Counted from the stretch's first letter, positions 54,479 to 62,675 are shown. The stretch is 64,000 nucleotides of DNA from JBJYKD01 sp049310025 (GCF_049310025.1 NZ_JBJYKD010000009.1:47090-111089); one strand, 5' to 3'. The notes: generated by a model not told the origin, from the sequence alone. Numbers and translations: made by a program.

Positions 54479-55735
54479 ATGAAAATCGCAGGCGTAATAG
54501 CAGAATATAATCCATTTCACAATGGACATCTGTATCATCTTCAAAAGATTAAGTCGGAATTGCGACCCGACGGCATAGTATGCGCCATGAGCGGAAATTT
54601 TGTCCAGAGAGGTGAACCGGCGGTCTTCGATAAATGGGCCAGAGCTGAAATGGCTCTGGCGGGCGGCGCCGACCTGGTGTTCGAGCTGCCTGTCTGTTTT
54701 TCTACGGCAACAGCCGAAATTTTTGCCGAAAGTGCTGTTAAACTTCTGAGTAAAACCCGGGTTGTAAACATTTTGAGCTTCGGCATCGAGGAATACCGTG
54801 AAAATGAGCTTTTCATATTGTCCCGTCTCCTGGCGGAAGAACCCGAACCGTATAGAAACATGGTTAAAAATCACCTGAAAAAAGGCGCATCTTTCCCTCT
54901 GGCCCGTGAAAGGGCAGCGGTGGAGTATCTGTCCTCCCAAGGCGCCGATTGTGATGCAGAAGCGGTATCAAAATTGCTAAAAAAACCCAACTCTATTTTG
55001 GCTATTGAATACATAAAAGCCATTATCAAAACGGGTTCCAGCCTTACAGTCTACCCCGTTATAAGGAAGGGTGCGGGCTACCATGACAAAACCCTTGGCG
55101 GCACCTTCCCCAGCGCGTCGGCCATAAGACACGCCCTCTCGTCAACAGAAAACCCCCTGCAGCAAATAGCGGGAAACGTCCCCCTTTTTACCTTTGAAAT
55201 CATTAAAAAAGAAATGGAAAAGGGTAGGGGGCCTGTGTTCTTAAAAGATTTTGAGACCGTTCTGCTCTTTTTGTTAAGGCGCATGGCAGTGCAAGATATG
55301 ACGGCTTTTTTTGATGTAGAGGAGGGCCTCGAAAATCGCATATTGAGGGCGGCCAGAGAAAGCGGCACCCTTGAAGAGCTCATCGCCGGAATAAAATCCA
55401 AAAGATACCCCGCCACCAGAATCCAGAGAATCCTTATCCACCTACTTCTTAACATAGACAGGGAAATCGTGATATCGAGAGACCCCCTTTATCTGCGGGT
55501 CCTCGGCTTTACGGAAAAAGGATTGAAAATATTAAAGCAAATAAAAAAGGAGTCTTCCCTGCCCATTTTAACGAGGGCTTCCGAAGGTAAAAAACTTGAC
55601 CTACGCGCAAGGAAGATGTTTGAAGCAGATCTTTTTTCATCGGATATTTATTCACTGGCCTTTAAAAGCGGCCCGGTGCGAAAGGGCGGCACCGACTTTT
55701 CAAAAAGGGTTGTTTATTTGAGCGCCCTTAAATAG
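54479..55735 (+). CDS. tmcAL: tRNA(Met) cytidine acetate ligase TmcAL (YlbM)
   Basis: TmcAL makes N4-acetylcytidine at the tRNA(Met) wobble position using acetate and ATP. The 418-residue product starts KIAGVIAEYNPFHNGHLYHL, with the nucleotidyltransferase HxGH-like motif, and has GNFVQRGEPAVFDKWARAEM. I chose ATG 54479 with AGGAGTG upstream over a GTG three codons earlier. Acetate from the adjacent pta-ackA pathway is its substrate. It ends in a convergent overlap with ylbL. Confidence 0.95.
   Translation: MKIAGVIAEYNPFHNGHLYHLQKIKSELRPDGIVCAMSGNFVQRGEPAVFDKWARAEMALAGGADLVFELPVCFSTATAEIFAESAVKLLSKTRVVNILSFGIEEYRENELFILSRLLAEEPEPYRNMVKNHLKKGASFPLARERAAVEYLSSQGADCDAEAVSKLLKKPNSILAIEYIKAIIKTGSSLTVYPVIRKGAGYHDKTLGGTFPSASAIRHALSSTENPLQQIAGNVPLFTFEIIKKEMEKGRGPVFLKDFETVLLFLLRRMAVQDMTAFFDVEEGLENRILRAARESGTLEELIAGIKSKRYPATRIQRILIHLLLNIDREIVISRDPLYLRVLGFTEKGLKILKQIKKESSLPILTRASEGKKLDLRARKMFEADLFSSDIYSLAFKSGPVRKGGTDFSKRVVYLSALK
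55714..55735. repeat. Convergent overlap of tmcAL and ylbL on a palindrome
   Basis: TATTTGAG and CTTAAATA flank a four-base centre. The two genes overlap by 22 bases, and read from either strand the palindrome ends the protein with YLSALK (tmcAL) or YLRALK (ylbL), then stop. The hairpin lacks a T-tract. Confidence 0.7.
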
Positions 55736-56721
55736 TTGAGCATATCGTCGAGCTTTCTCACAGGGACCACTTTTATATCCAGACCCCTTGCCGCCAGCAT
55801 GGCGTCGCCGGCATTTCCCTCGGGGACGAAAAAGATTTGGGCGCCGTCGCGATGTGCAGCAATTACTTTCTGCTGCACTCCCCCGATTTCTCCGATTTGT
55901 TCGTCAAGGCTTATGGTCCCCGTCCCGGCAATCTTATAGCCCTTTGTGAGGTCTTCCGGTAAGAGCTGATCTAATATTTCAAGCGCAAACATGCTACCCG
56001 CCGATGGCCCCCCTATTTCTCCAGTATCAATATTTATGTTAACCGGCAGCACCGGCTTCCAATTCAAAGTGGTAATGTAAACTCCTATAACCGCCTTACC
56101 TCTCTCAGTTTTGCTTTCAATTGTGGGGACCGTTATGTTTAAAATGCGTCCTTTTCTCTCCACTTCCAGGTTTACGGTTTCGCCGATTTTATGGCTTGTC
56201 ACGCCTTTTACCATTTCATCAGCGAGGTTAACCCGCCTTCCATCCACTTTCTTGATAATATCGCCAGGAAACAGTTTTCCCCTGGCCGGGCTGTCCGTCA
56301 TGATTTCCACCACCTGAGCACCGTCGCCACGTATTTCCGGATTGTAGCCGGCCTTCCTCAATGCCACAACTTCAGCTATCTTCTGACTTTCCTGCATCCA
56401 CTGTTTTGTATACTCGATGTACTTTTTAATGTCCCAGCCGGGTGGAATCATCTCTTCCTTTGGCTCAATATTTACATAAGGATCTATCGCCGCGTACAGC
56501 AGAAGGGGGATGTTTAAAGTCCTGCTGGAAACCGTCGTCAAAAAAAAAGAACCTTTTGCATCTTTGTTTCCATTTTCCACCGTCACAATGTCTTTAAGGT
56601 CAACCGTAATGCCCGGTGCGATAACTGTAAATTTAAGGCTCAAGTAGTAATTAAAAACAATTAATAACAATATGATAAACAGACCTGAATGCCAGCGCTT
56701 TTTTAAAAAATGTCTGCTCAT
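55714..56721 (-). CDS. ylbL: SepM-like PDZ/Lon-type serine protease YlbL
   Basis: The 335-residue protein has one N-terminal membrane helix (about residues 10-28) and a PDZ domain (about 115-190, including DSPARGKLFPGDIIKKVDGR). A C-terminal Lon-type protease domain has the catalytic Ser in GEIGGPSAGSMFALEIL and Lys in EIGGVQQKVIAAHRDGA. Family members cleave signal peptides outside the cell (SepM) or act in division control. I chose ATG 56721 with AAGGAAGG 8 bases upstream. It converges on tmcAL. Confidence 0.93.
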   Translation of the reverse strand: MSRHFLKKRWHSGLFIILLLIVFNYYLSLKFTVIAPGITVDLKDIVTVENGNKDAKGSFFLTTVSSRTLNIPLLLYAAIDPYVNIEPKEEMIPPGWDIKKYIEYTKQWMQESQKIAEVVALRKAGYNPEIRGDGAQVVEIMTDSPARGKLFPGDIIKKVDGRRVNLADEMVKGVTSHKIGETVNLEVERKGRILNITVPTIESKTERGKAVIGVYITTLNWKPVLPVNINIDTGEIGGPSAGSMFALEILDQLLPEDLTKGYKIAGTGTISLDEQIGEIGGVQQKVIAAHRDGAQIFFVPEGNAGDAMLAARGLDIKVVPVRKLDDMLNYLRALK

Positions 56722-56833
56722 AGTTATTACCTTCCTTTGTCTTTTCTTGACCCCCCCAACCAAGAATATTAATTTTCCTTTGACAATATATATTATATAA
56801 AAATAAAAGATTATTACACTGGGAGGCCTGAAT

Positions 56834-58093
56834 ATGAAGTTGAAAATATCCTGTTACAAGTTATCGAAGCTTTATCAGTTATTCCTGCCAGCCGTAGCGG
56901 TAATCATTACCATTTCAATAGTTAGATTTCCGGATGAGGCTTTTAAATCAGCCGTTGAAGGCCTTGATGTCTGGTTCAATATAGTACTCCCCGCTTTACT
57001 CCCATTTTTTATAGGATCACAGCTTCTGATGGGATTGGGAGTGGTTCATTTTATGGGCGTTTTGCTGGAACCATTCATGAGACCCTTATTTAACGTGCCC
57101 GGCGTCGGCTCTTTTGTAATGGCCATGGGGCTTGCCAGCGGCTATCCTGTTGGAGCCATGCTCACCGGGAAGCTTGTCAAAAAAAAATTGTGCACCACCT
57201 GGGAAGCTGAGCGCCTGATGTCTTTTACAAACACCGCCGACCCCCTTTTTATGGTGGGCGCCGTCGCCGTGGGCATGTTCAAAGATGTCAGGCTGGGGGC
57301 CGTCATAGCCCTGGCTCATTATATTTCCGCCCTTTTACTGGGGGTAATAATGCGTTTTTATGCTAAAGACAGGGAAACAACACCTCAACTGGCAGCCTCC
57401 AAAAGACGGGAAAGCATTATGCTGCGAGCCACCCGCGAATTGCTCAGGGCACGCAAAGAGGACAACAGACCTTTCGGGAAGCTGCTGGGGGATTGTATAA
57501 AAGATTCCATAAACTCCATGCTCCTCATTTTGGGATTTATTATACTATTTTCGGTTATAATCAGAATAGTTACCGTTGCGGGCTTTGTAGATATGATATG
57601 CCCGGCGATAAACGTGATATTGAAACTCTTCGGCATTAATGAAAGTTTATCCAGCGCCATAATCAGCGGTCTTTTTGAAATAACGCTCGGCACAAAGCTG
57701 GCAAGTAGTGCAAGCGCCCCGCTGATGCAACGGGTGATAATAGCCAGCAGCATAATTGCGTGGAGTGGGCTTTCTGTCCACTTTCAGGTCATCAGCATGG
57801 TCAGCGACACAAATATCAAAATCGCCCCGTATATATTCGCAAGATTCCTGCATGCCGTACTGGCCGGAGCCGTTACATATATACTGATGATCATGCCCAT
57901 AAACAGCTTTAGTCCCCTTGTAATGCCTGCCTTTGCTTTGTCTCCTCAATCGACACCCAAAAGCTGGATTTCCATCTTTAAAGTTTCCAGTCAGGCTTTC
58001 ATCTTTATTTTTAGCGCGGTGCTGTTTTTTTCCGTAATAGTACATATGCTTAGAGGTTTCGAGATAATCGGTTTCAAGGTGGTAAAAAAATAA
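56834..58093 (+). CDS. ylbJ: Sporulation integral membrane protein YlbJ
   Basis: The 419-residue protein has about 8-10 membrane segments and the nucleoside-recognition (gate) domain pattern seen in YlbJ and SpoIIIA-type transporters: MGLASGYPVGAMLTGKLVKK and LFEITLGTKLASSASAPLMQ. YlbJ is required for spore cortex/coat formation in Bacillus under sigma-E. A TTGACA at 56780-56785 has no good -10 partner, consistent with a non-sigma-A promoter that I could not define. It begins with GGGAGG upstream. Confidence 0.92.
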   Translation: MKLKISCYKLSKLYQLFLPAVAVIITISIVRFPDEAFKSAVEGLDVWFNIVLPALLPFFIGSQLLMGLGVVHFMGVLLEPFMRPLFNVPGVGSFVMAMGLASGYPVGAMLTGKLVKKKLCTTWEAERLMSFTNTADPLFMVGAVAVGMFKDVRLGAVIALAHYISALLLGVIMRFYAKDRETTPQLAASKRRESIMLRATRELLRARKEDNRPFGKLLGDCIKDSINSMLLILGFIILFSVIIRIVTVAGFVDMICPAINVILKLFGINESLSSAIISGLFEITLGTKLASSASAPLMQRVIIASSIIAWSGLSVHFQVISMVSDTNIKIAPYIFARFLHAVLAGAVTYILMIMPINSFSPLVMPAFALSPQSTPKSWISIFKVSSQAFIFIFSAVLFFSVIVHMLRGFEIIGFKVVKK

Positions 58094-58094
58094 C

Positions 58095-58541
58095 TTATCT
58101 ATTCGTTTTTAACTCCTCGCGGCCTTTTTTTACGGTCTCTAAAAGCTTTGTCAGGTGATCTTCCAATTGCCCGAGGACTTCATCGGCGTATTCATTGGCC
58201 CCCGCACGGATTTCCCGGGCCGTTTGTTTTGCATGTGAAATGATCTCGTCGGATTTTTCACGTGCTAGTTTCGTTATTTCATCCTGATTCACCATTTTTT
58301 CTATGTGGGTTCTTGCTTCTTTTAAGATCATTTCCCCTTCTCTCTGGGCTTCGATGAGAATCTGCTGGCGGTCTTCCAATATCTTTTGGGCTTTTTTCAG
58401 ATCATCGGGCAAAATCCTGAGAATCTCGTCAATCAAATCCAGTACCTGTTCCTGGTCGATGATAACCTTGTTTGAAAATGGAATTTTTGAACCTGAATTG
58501 ACTAAACTTTGCAGCTGTTCCATAAGCCTGTAACACTCCAT
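58095..58541 (-). CDS. Conserved coiled-coil protein, function unknown
   Basis: The 148-residue protein is almost entirely helical and charged, with no membrane segment. After an N-terminal IIDQEQVLDLIDEILRILPD segment, a long heptad-like stretch (about residues 48-145) carries repeated A-K/R-E elements such as AQREGEMILKEARTHIEKMV. This resembles ATP synthase b-subunit or DivIVA-type helices. It is often found beside coaD in Clostridia and labelled ATPase or DivIVA-like on that basis. I would not name it. It lies 23 bases upstream of coaD's far end in the same strand group and converges with ylbJ. Confidence 0.85.
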   Translation of the reverse strand: MECYRLMEQLQSLVNSGSKIPFSNKVIIDQEQVLDLIDEILRILPDDLKKAQKILEDRQQILIEAQREGEMILKEARTHIEKMVNQDEITKLAREKSDEIISHAKQTAREIRAGANEYADEVLGQLEDHLTKLLETVKKGREELKTNR

Positions 58542-58564
58542 ACGCCAACCCCCAATATTAAACT

Positions 58565-59050
58565 TTATGCCATTTTACCGAATTTCTTCTTCAATTGTTT
58601 CTCCACCACCGGCGGAACCAGGCTGGCCACGCAACCGCCGAAACTTGCCACTTCTTTGACCACGCTGGAACTCAGATAGGAATACCTGCTGCTGGCCATG
58701 ATAAAAATGGTTTCAATATCAGTGTCGAGTTTTTTGTTCATCAACGCCATTTGAAGTTCATATTCAAAATCCGAAACGGCCCTCAGGCCCTTTACAATAA
58801 CTTTTGCCTTTTTTAACCGGGCAAAATCTACAAGTAGCCCGTCAAAATTCTCTATATCAACATTTGACACATGTTTTATGGATTCGCGGATCATAAAAAT
58901 CCTTTCTTCCACCGTAAAGAGAGGTTCTTTTCTCGGATTGGTCAGAACTGCCACAATTAAGCGGTCAAAGAGTTTTGAACTCCTCTCAATAATATCTATA
59001 TGGCCGTTTGTAATAGGGTCAAAACTCCCGGGGTAAATGCCTATGTTCAA
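58565..59050 (-). CDS. coaD: Phosphopantetheine adenylyltransferase CoaD
   Basis: CoaD makes dephospho-CoA. The 161-residue product has IGIYPGSFDPITNGHIDIIE (with the nucleotidyltransferase HxGH-type motif), KGLRAVSDFEYELQMALMNK and a C-terminal SSSVVKEVASFGGCV. I chose TTG 59050 (AGGGAGTG upstream), because the longer frame overlaps rsmD and adds non-family sequence. It follows rsmD by 5 bases. Confidence 0.96.
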   Translation of the reverse strand: MNIGIYPGSFDPITNGHIDIIERSSKLFDRLIVAVLTNPRKEPLFTVEERIFMIRESIKHVSNVDIENFDGLLVDFARLKKAKVIVKGLRAVSDFEYELQMALMNKKLDTDIETIFIMASSRYSYLSSSVVKEVASFGGCVASLVPPVVEKQLKKKFGKMA

Positions 59051-59055
59051 ATTGT

Positions 59056-59601
59056 TCACTCCCTGGTAAAAAATGTTAACATCGTCCTTCCGTATCTTCT
59101 CTTTTTTATGCAGCAAAAACCAGCCTGTTCCACCTTTTCGTCTTCGGAATGTTGGACTATCACGACACCACCGGCTTTGATCAAACCCGAATTTATAAGG
59201 TGCGTCAAACAGCAGCCTGTCATATTTTTATGGTAAGGAGGGTCCATAAAGATTATATCAAAAGAAAGACCGTTTTTCTCAAGTTTTTTTAATCCCTCCA
59301 GTGCATCGCTTTTTATGACTAGAGCTTTATTTCGGAGGCCCAAATTTGCCAGGTTGTCCTTGATCAACCTGCAGGCAGCCGCATCTTTTTCGATAAATGC
59401 CGTAAATCTCGCCCCACGGCTCAACGCTTCCAAACCGACCGCGCCGGTGCCGGCGTATATATCGAGAAACACGCTGTCGGCCACAACGGGGCTGATGATG
59501 TTGAATAAAGCCTCCCTTACCATATCGGGAGTTGGTCTTGTATCCGTGCCCGCCGGTGATTTGATTTTTCTGCCCCTGTAAAAGCCGCCGATAATCCTCA
59601 T
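59056..59601 (-). CDS. rsmD: 16S rRNA (guanine966-N2)-methyltransferase RsmD
   Basis: The 181-residue methyltransferase has MRIIGGFYRGRKIKSPAGTD, TRPTPDMVREALFNII, the SAM-binding LDIYAGTGAVGLEALSRGA and the catalytic FDIIFMDPPY. Pairing rsmD-coaD is conserved. Confidence 0.97.
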   Translation of the reverse strand: MRIIGGFYRGRKIKSPAGTDTRPTPDMVREALFNIISPVVADSVFLDIYAGTGAVGLEALSRGARFTAFIEKDAAACRLIKDNLANLGLRNKALVIKSDALEGLKKLEKNGLSFDIIFMDPPYHKNMTGCCLTHLINSGLIKAGGVVIVQHSEDEKVEQAGFCCIKKRRYGRTMLTFFTRE

Positions 59602-59681
59602 AATTTGTCCACCTTTTCAAAAACTACAGCTATATTCTAACACATCCCCAGCAGGTTTTGAATAAAATATGGAATAAAAAA

Positions 59682-59744
59682 TTATTTTGAATGAATATTT
59701 TTCTCTGTTTTGTAGATAATATGAATGTAACAAAATTTCCCCAT
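59682..59744 (-). CDS. Possible 20-residue small ORF upstream of rsmD
   Basis: ATG 59744 opens a 20-codon frame (MGKFCYIHIIYKTEKNIHSK, then TAA), preceded by GGAGG with an 8-base gap, a near-ideal site. A strong hairpin (59773-59800) lies just upstream on the same strand. I do not recognise the peptide. It could be a leader peptide or noise. Basis: start context only. Confidence 0.25.
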   Translation of the reverse strand: MGKFCYIHIIYKTEKNIHSK

Positions 59745-59772
59745 AAGCTCTTCCTCCGGTTTCTCCTCTCCC

Positions 59773-59800
59773 AATGCCGGCAGCGTCAGTTGCCGGCATT
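59773..59800. other. Hairpin upstream of rsmD
   Basis: AATGCCGGCA pairs with TGCCGGCATT, ten perfect pairs with loop GCGTCAGT. On the plus strand ATTTATTATTTT follows, so it could terminate plus-strand transcripts. On the minus strand purine-rich GGGAGAGGAGAAACCGGAGG follows. Confidence 0.5.
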
Positions 59801-59821
59801 ATTTATTATTTTATAAAAAAA

Positions 59822-59846
59822 GAACAGACTCATTGCGAGCCTGTTC
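59822..59846 (-). terminator. Bidirectional terminator after the SASP gene
   Basis: GAACAG-GCTC with GAG-CTGTTC (one mismatch, five-base loop) is flanked on both strands by runs of seven T. It begins 15 bases after the SASP stop. Confidence 0.85.
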
Positions 59847-59861
59847 TTTTTTTATTTATTT

Positions 59862-60086
59862 CTATTGAGTTGTGCCTCCACCACTCAAGCGTCTCTCGTA
59901 GTCTTCTATCATTTTCCTGACCATATGGCCGCCCACCGCACCGTTATCTCTGGAAGCGTAATTTCCCCAGTAGCCATCGGCAGGAGCCTGAATTCCTATT
60001 TCCTTAGCTACTTCAAGTTTAAATTGTTCCATAGCTCTGTGAGATTCCGGAACCACAAGTTTATTCCTTTTTTGACCCAATGCCAT
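59862..60086 (-). CDS. Alpha/beta-type small acid-soluble spore protein
   Basis: The 74-residue protein is a DNA-protecting SASP with FKLEVAKEIGIQAPADGYWG and YASRDNGAVGGHMVRKMIED. The conserved Glu of the GPR protease site lies in KLEVAKE. AAAGGAGGTGA precedes the ATG, and a sigma-G-like promoter is upstream. This fits forespore expression. Confidence 0.97.
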   Translation of the reverse strand: MALGQKRNKLVVPESHRAMEQFKLEVAKEIGIQAPADGYWGNYASRDNGAVGGHMVRKMIEDYERRLSGGGTTQ

Positions 60087-60118
60087 TCTGTTTTCACCTC
60101 CTTTTATCTTCGTACTTA

Positions 60119-60147
60119 TAATATAACCCGAGAAAATGTCGATATGC
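60119..60147 (-). promoter_or_regulatory. Sigma-G-like promoter of the SASP gene
   Basis: On the minus strand GCATA (-35, 60143-60147) and TATATTA (-10, 60119-60125) are spaced by 17 bases. The forespore consensus is GYATR and CATNHTA, so all five -35 positions and six of seven -10 positions fit. Confidence 0.6.
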
Positions 60148-60179
60148 TAGAACAATATGCCTCACAAACCAATCCATAA

Positions 60180-60404
60180 CTCAAAGACTTTGCTTCACAG
60201 AAATTTAGCCTTAATTCAACACTCCAGTTAAATTTTCGTATTCGCGCGATGAATCACAGCCTTTGTCTATCAAGCTCATTTGTGTTATTTTTGTAATTTT
60301 GAGTATTTTTTATATTTCTGCAAAATTTGCTGGTTTCAATTCATCATATACGTTTTGATTATATTTCTTCGGATGTGCTCAAAAAAATTTCCACCTGCCC
60401 GTAG
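60180..60404. other. Intergenic stretch without a clear gene
   Basis: About 225 AT-rich bases lie between the SASP upstream region and the fakA stop. On the minus strand short open stretches such as AHPKKYNQNVYDELKPANFA and SLIDKGCDSSREYENLTGVL look protein-like but are broken by stops and lack start signals. They may be remnants of a lost gene. I see no terminator or repeat. Confidence 0.4.
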
Positions 60405-62066
60405 TTATTCTACAGAAACTATATAATAGTACAAGCTCTGGCCTCCGCTGTAGCACTCCACATCGAAGCTTTCAAATTTTTTCGAGAGCTCTTCAGCGAT
60501 GTTCTTTGCCGACGAATCATCGATATCCTTTCCATAATAGATGGTTATTATGCCATTTTGTCTGCCCGCCACCATCTGTCCGATTAATTCCCTTAACACT
60601 TCCTGCTTGTCATTGCCGACAATTAACAATTTACCGTCTTTAATACCCAGCACATCACCCTCTTTAATTGGCGTACCGTTCCACCGGGTATGTCTTACGG
60701 CATAGGTCACTTCGCCGGTAACGACATTTTCGAAGGCCCGGCTCATGTTGTTTAAATTTTCCTCCACCGAAAGAAGGGGATTAAATGCCACCAGAGCTGA
60801 AATACCCTGCGGTATGGATTTTGTGGGCAAGACAAATACTTTTTTCCGGGTTATGTGTTTTGCCTGTTCTGCAGCCATGATTATATTTTTGTTATTGGGG
60901 AGAATAATTATGTTTTCACCGGTTTGCTTTTCTATGGCTGCCAGTATATTTTCCGTGCTCGGGTTCATGGTCTGGCCGCCTTCCACTACATCGGCACCCA
61001 TGCTCTTAAAAATCTCATTTAAACCCTGCCCCTGGGATACTGCGACAACCTTCACCTTTTTTTCTTCCATGTCATCTTCCTGCTTTTCCTTTTCGCGATG
61101 GCCCGGTTCGGCGGATTTACCTTCACTGATGAGTTGCTGGTGCTGCATCTTCATATTGTCAACTTTAATTTTCGACAGCTCTCCCCATTTTACGGCTTCT
61201 TCCAGTACTTTTCCAGGATTGTTGGTGTGGACATGGACCTTTACAATGTCACGGTCGCCTATGACCAGGAGCGAATCTCCCAGGAGTGAAAGCCTGGTTT
61301 TTAATTCACCGGTGTCTATTCCCTTTCCCTTGATAAAAAGTTCGGTGCAATATATGTATTTTATTTCTTGAGGAATTTCCCGCCTTTCGACACCCGTCTC
61401 TCCCGTTTCTTCTTTTTCTACAACGGTCGTCAAATCCATTTGCGGATTTTTAAAAACTTCCAAAAATCCCGAAATAATAAAAATAAGGCCTTTACCCCCG
61501 GCATCCACAACCTTCGCATCTTTAAGTACTTTGAGCATCTCCGGGGTTTTATGCAGTACCCTTTCACCATAATCCAGCACACTGGCTAAAATTGCCGCCA
61601 TATCGCCCGTTCTTCTGGCCTCGGCCATCATTTTCTCCGCGGTTTCCCTGGCTATTGTCAGCATGGTTCCTTCCACCGGCCTCATCACGGCGCGATAAGC
61701 GGCATCAACTCCGCTTTTATAAGCCTGAGCGAACTCTTGAGGCGAAAGACTCTTTTTACGCGGCGTTATGCTCTGGGCGAAGCCTCTGAAGAGCTGTGAT
61801 AAAATTACACCGGAATTTCCGCGGGCGCCCATGAGGGACCCCCATGCCGCGGCATCGGCAACCTTTTTCAAATCATCGGATGAAAGCTTCAGCACTTCGG
61901 CCGCCGCCTGGTCCATAGTCAAAGACATATTTGTACCCGTATCTCCATCGGGCACAGGAAAGATGTTCAACGCGTCTACAATTTTTTTGTTTTGCCTTAG
62001 AACCGCAGCCGAGTGGATGATGGCTTTTTTTAAAACGGTTCCGTTTATTCTATCAATACTCAACAC
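60405..62066 (-). CDS. fakA: Fatty acid kinase FakA (DAK2-domain protein)
   Basis: FakA phosphorylates FakB-bound fatty acids. The 553-residue protein has an N-terminal DhaL/DAK2 kinase domain with ALNIFPVPDGDTGTNMSLTM (phosphate/Mg binding) and GARGNSGVILSQLFRGF. A middle linker with charged repeats leads to a C-terminal domain with NIIILPNNKNIIMAAEQA. I place the start at GTG 62066 (GGAGG 6 bases upstream); TTG on either side is possible. asp23 precedes it, as in B. subtilis (yloU-yloV). Confidence 0.93.
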   Translation of the reverse strand: MLSIDRINGTVLKKAIIHSAAVLRQNKKIVDALNIFPVPDGDTGTNMSLTMDQAAAEVLKLSSDDLKKVADAAAWGSLMGARGNSGVILSQLFRGFAQSITPRKKSLSPQEFAQAYKSGVDAAYRAVMRPVEGTMLTIARETAEKMMAEARRTGDMAAILASVLDYGERVLHKTPEMLKVLKDAKVVDAGGKGLIFIISGFLEVFKNPQMDLTTVVEKEETGETGVERREIPQEIKYIYCTELFIKGKGIDTGELKTRLSLLGDSLLVIGDRDIVKVHVHTNNPGKVLEEAVKWGELSKIKVDNMKMQHQQLISEGKSAEPGHREKEKQEDDMEEKKVKVVAVSQGQGLNEIFKSMGADVVEGGQTMNPSTENILAAIEKQTGENIIILPNNKNIIMAAEQAKHITRKKVFVLPTKSIPQGISALVAFNPLLSVEENLNNMSRAFENVVTGEVTYAVRHTRWNGTPIKEGDVLGIKDGKLLIVGNDKQEVLRELIGQMVAGRQNGIITIYYGKDIDDSSAKNIAEELSKKFESFDVECYSGGQSLYYYIVSVE

Positions 62067-62084
62067 CAAAAACCTCCCAGTCTT

Positions 62085-62438
62085 TTACTTAACCCTTACT
62101 CCGTGGACTATGACGTTTATCCTGTCGGGGCTAAAGCCAAGCATATTGCTTAAGTTGAAATGCACTTTATCTATAACGTTGCTGGCAACTTCATTGATTT
62201 TTGTGCCGTACTGAACTGTAATGTAAAGGTCAATGTAAAGCTTATCATCGATTAAATTTACTTCCACACCTTTTCCCAAGTTCTCCCGGCCGAAAAGCTC
62301 TGTAAGACCATCGCTCATTTTACGGGAAGCCATCCCTACAAGGCCATAGCATTCCATAGCTGCATTTCCGGCAAGAATCGCGATAACTTCTTTTGAGATT
62401 TCAACTTCACCCAGCGCGTTTTTTATGATATTCTTCAA
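62085..62438 (-). CDS. Asp23/Gls24 family envelope stress protein
   Basis: The 117-residue protein is the YloU-type Asp23 homologue with GEVEISKEVIAILAGNAAME, GVEVNLIDDKLYIDLYITVQ and NVIVHGVRV. It is the standard partner of fakA. TTG start with GGGAGG 7 bases upstream. The promoter region has two tandem -10-like boxes. Confidence 0.93.
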   Translation of the reverse strand: MKNIIKNALGEVEISKEVIAILAGNAAMECYGLVGMASRKMSDGLTELFGRENLGKGVEVNLIDDKLYIDLYITVQYGTKINEVASNVIDKVHFNLSNMLGFSPDRINVIVHGVRVK

Positions 62439-62510
62439 ATCGCTTCCTCCCTTCCGTTAATTCTGTATCATGATGAAGCAGCATAGCTTAAACCCGCGGT
62501 TCTCATGAAT

Positions 62511-62538
62511 ATTATACCGCATTATACCGCAGAGTCGA
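62511..62538 (-). promoter_or_regulatory. Tandem -10 boxes upstream of asp23-fakA
   Basis: On the minus strand the 10-base unit TGCGGTATAA is repeated twice, creating TATAAT at 62521-62526 and 62511-62516. TCGACT (62533-62538) is a four-of-six -35 at 16 bases from the downstream box. Confidence 0.45.
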
Positions 62539-62616
62539 CTTCATCGGCTTTTGGCTTTTTCTACATTCATTATAATACATTTTTATTATTTTTTTAACAT
62601 ATATAAGCCGGATTTG

Positions 62617-62645
62617 TTGCGGACCTTTTATTTGTATGGTAAAAT
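62617..62645 (+). promoter_or_regulatory. Promoter of rpmB
   Basis: TTGCGG (62617-62622) and TAAAAT (62640-62645) are spaced by 17 bases with a TGG extended -10. It lies 30 bases upstream of the rpmB start. Confidence 0.6.
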
Positions 62646-62675
62646 AGCTTTGTATGAAAAGGAGGTGCTGACAAA

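Noticed and set aside
59617..59799. 60-codon minus-strand frame between rsmD and the SASP gene
   Set aside because: It begins inside a hairpin stem without a ribosome site and translates to nothing recognisable.
60745..61371. Plus-strand frame of 208 codons antisense to fakA
   Set aside because: Opposite a clear FakA coding region; Ser/Phe-rich translation typical of a shadow.
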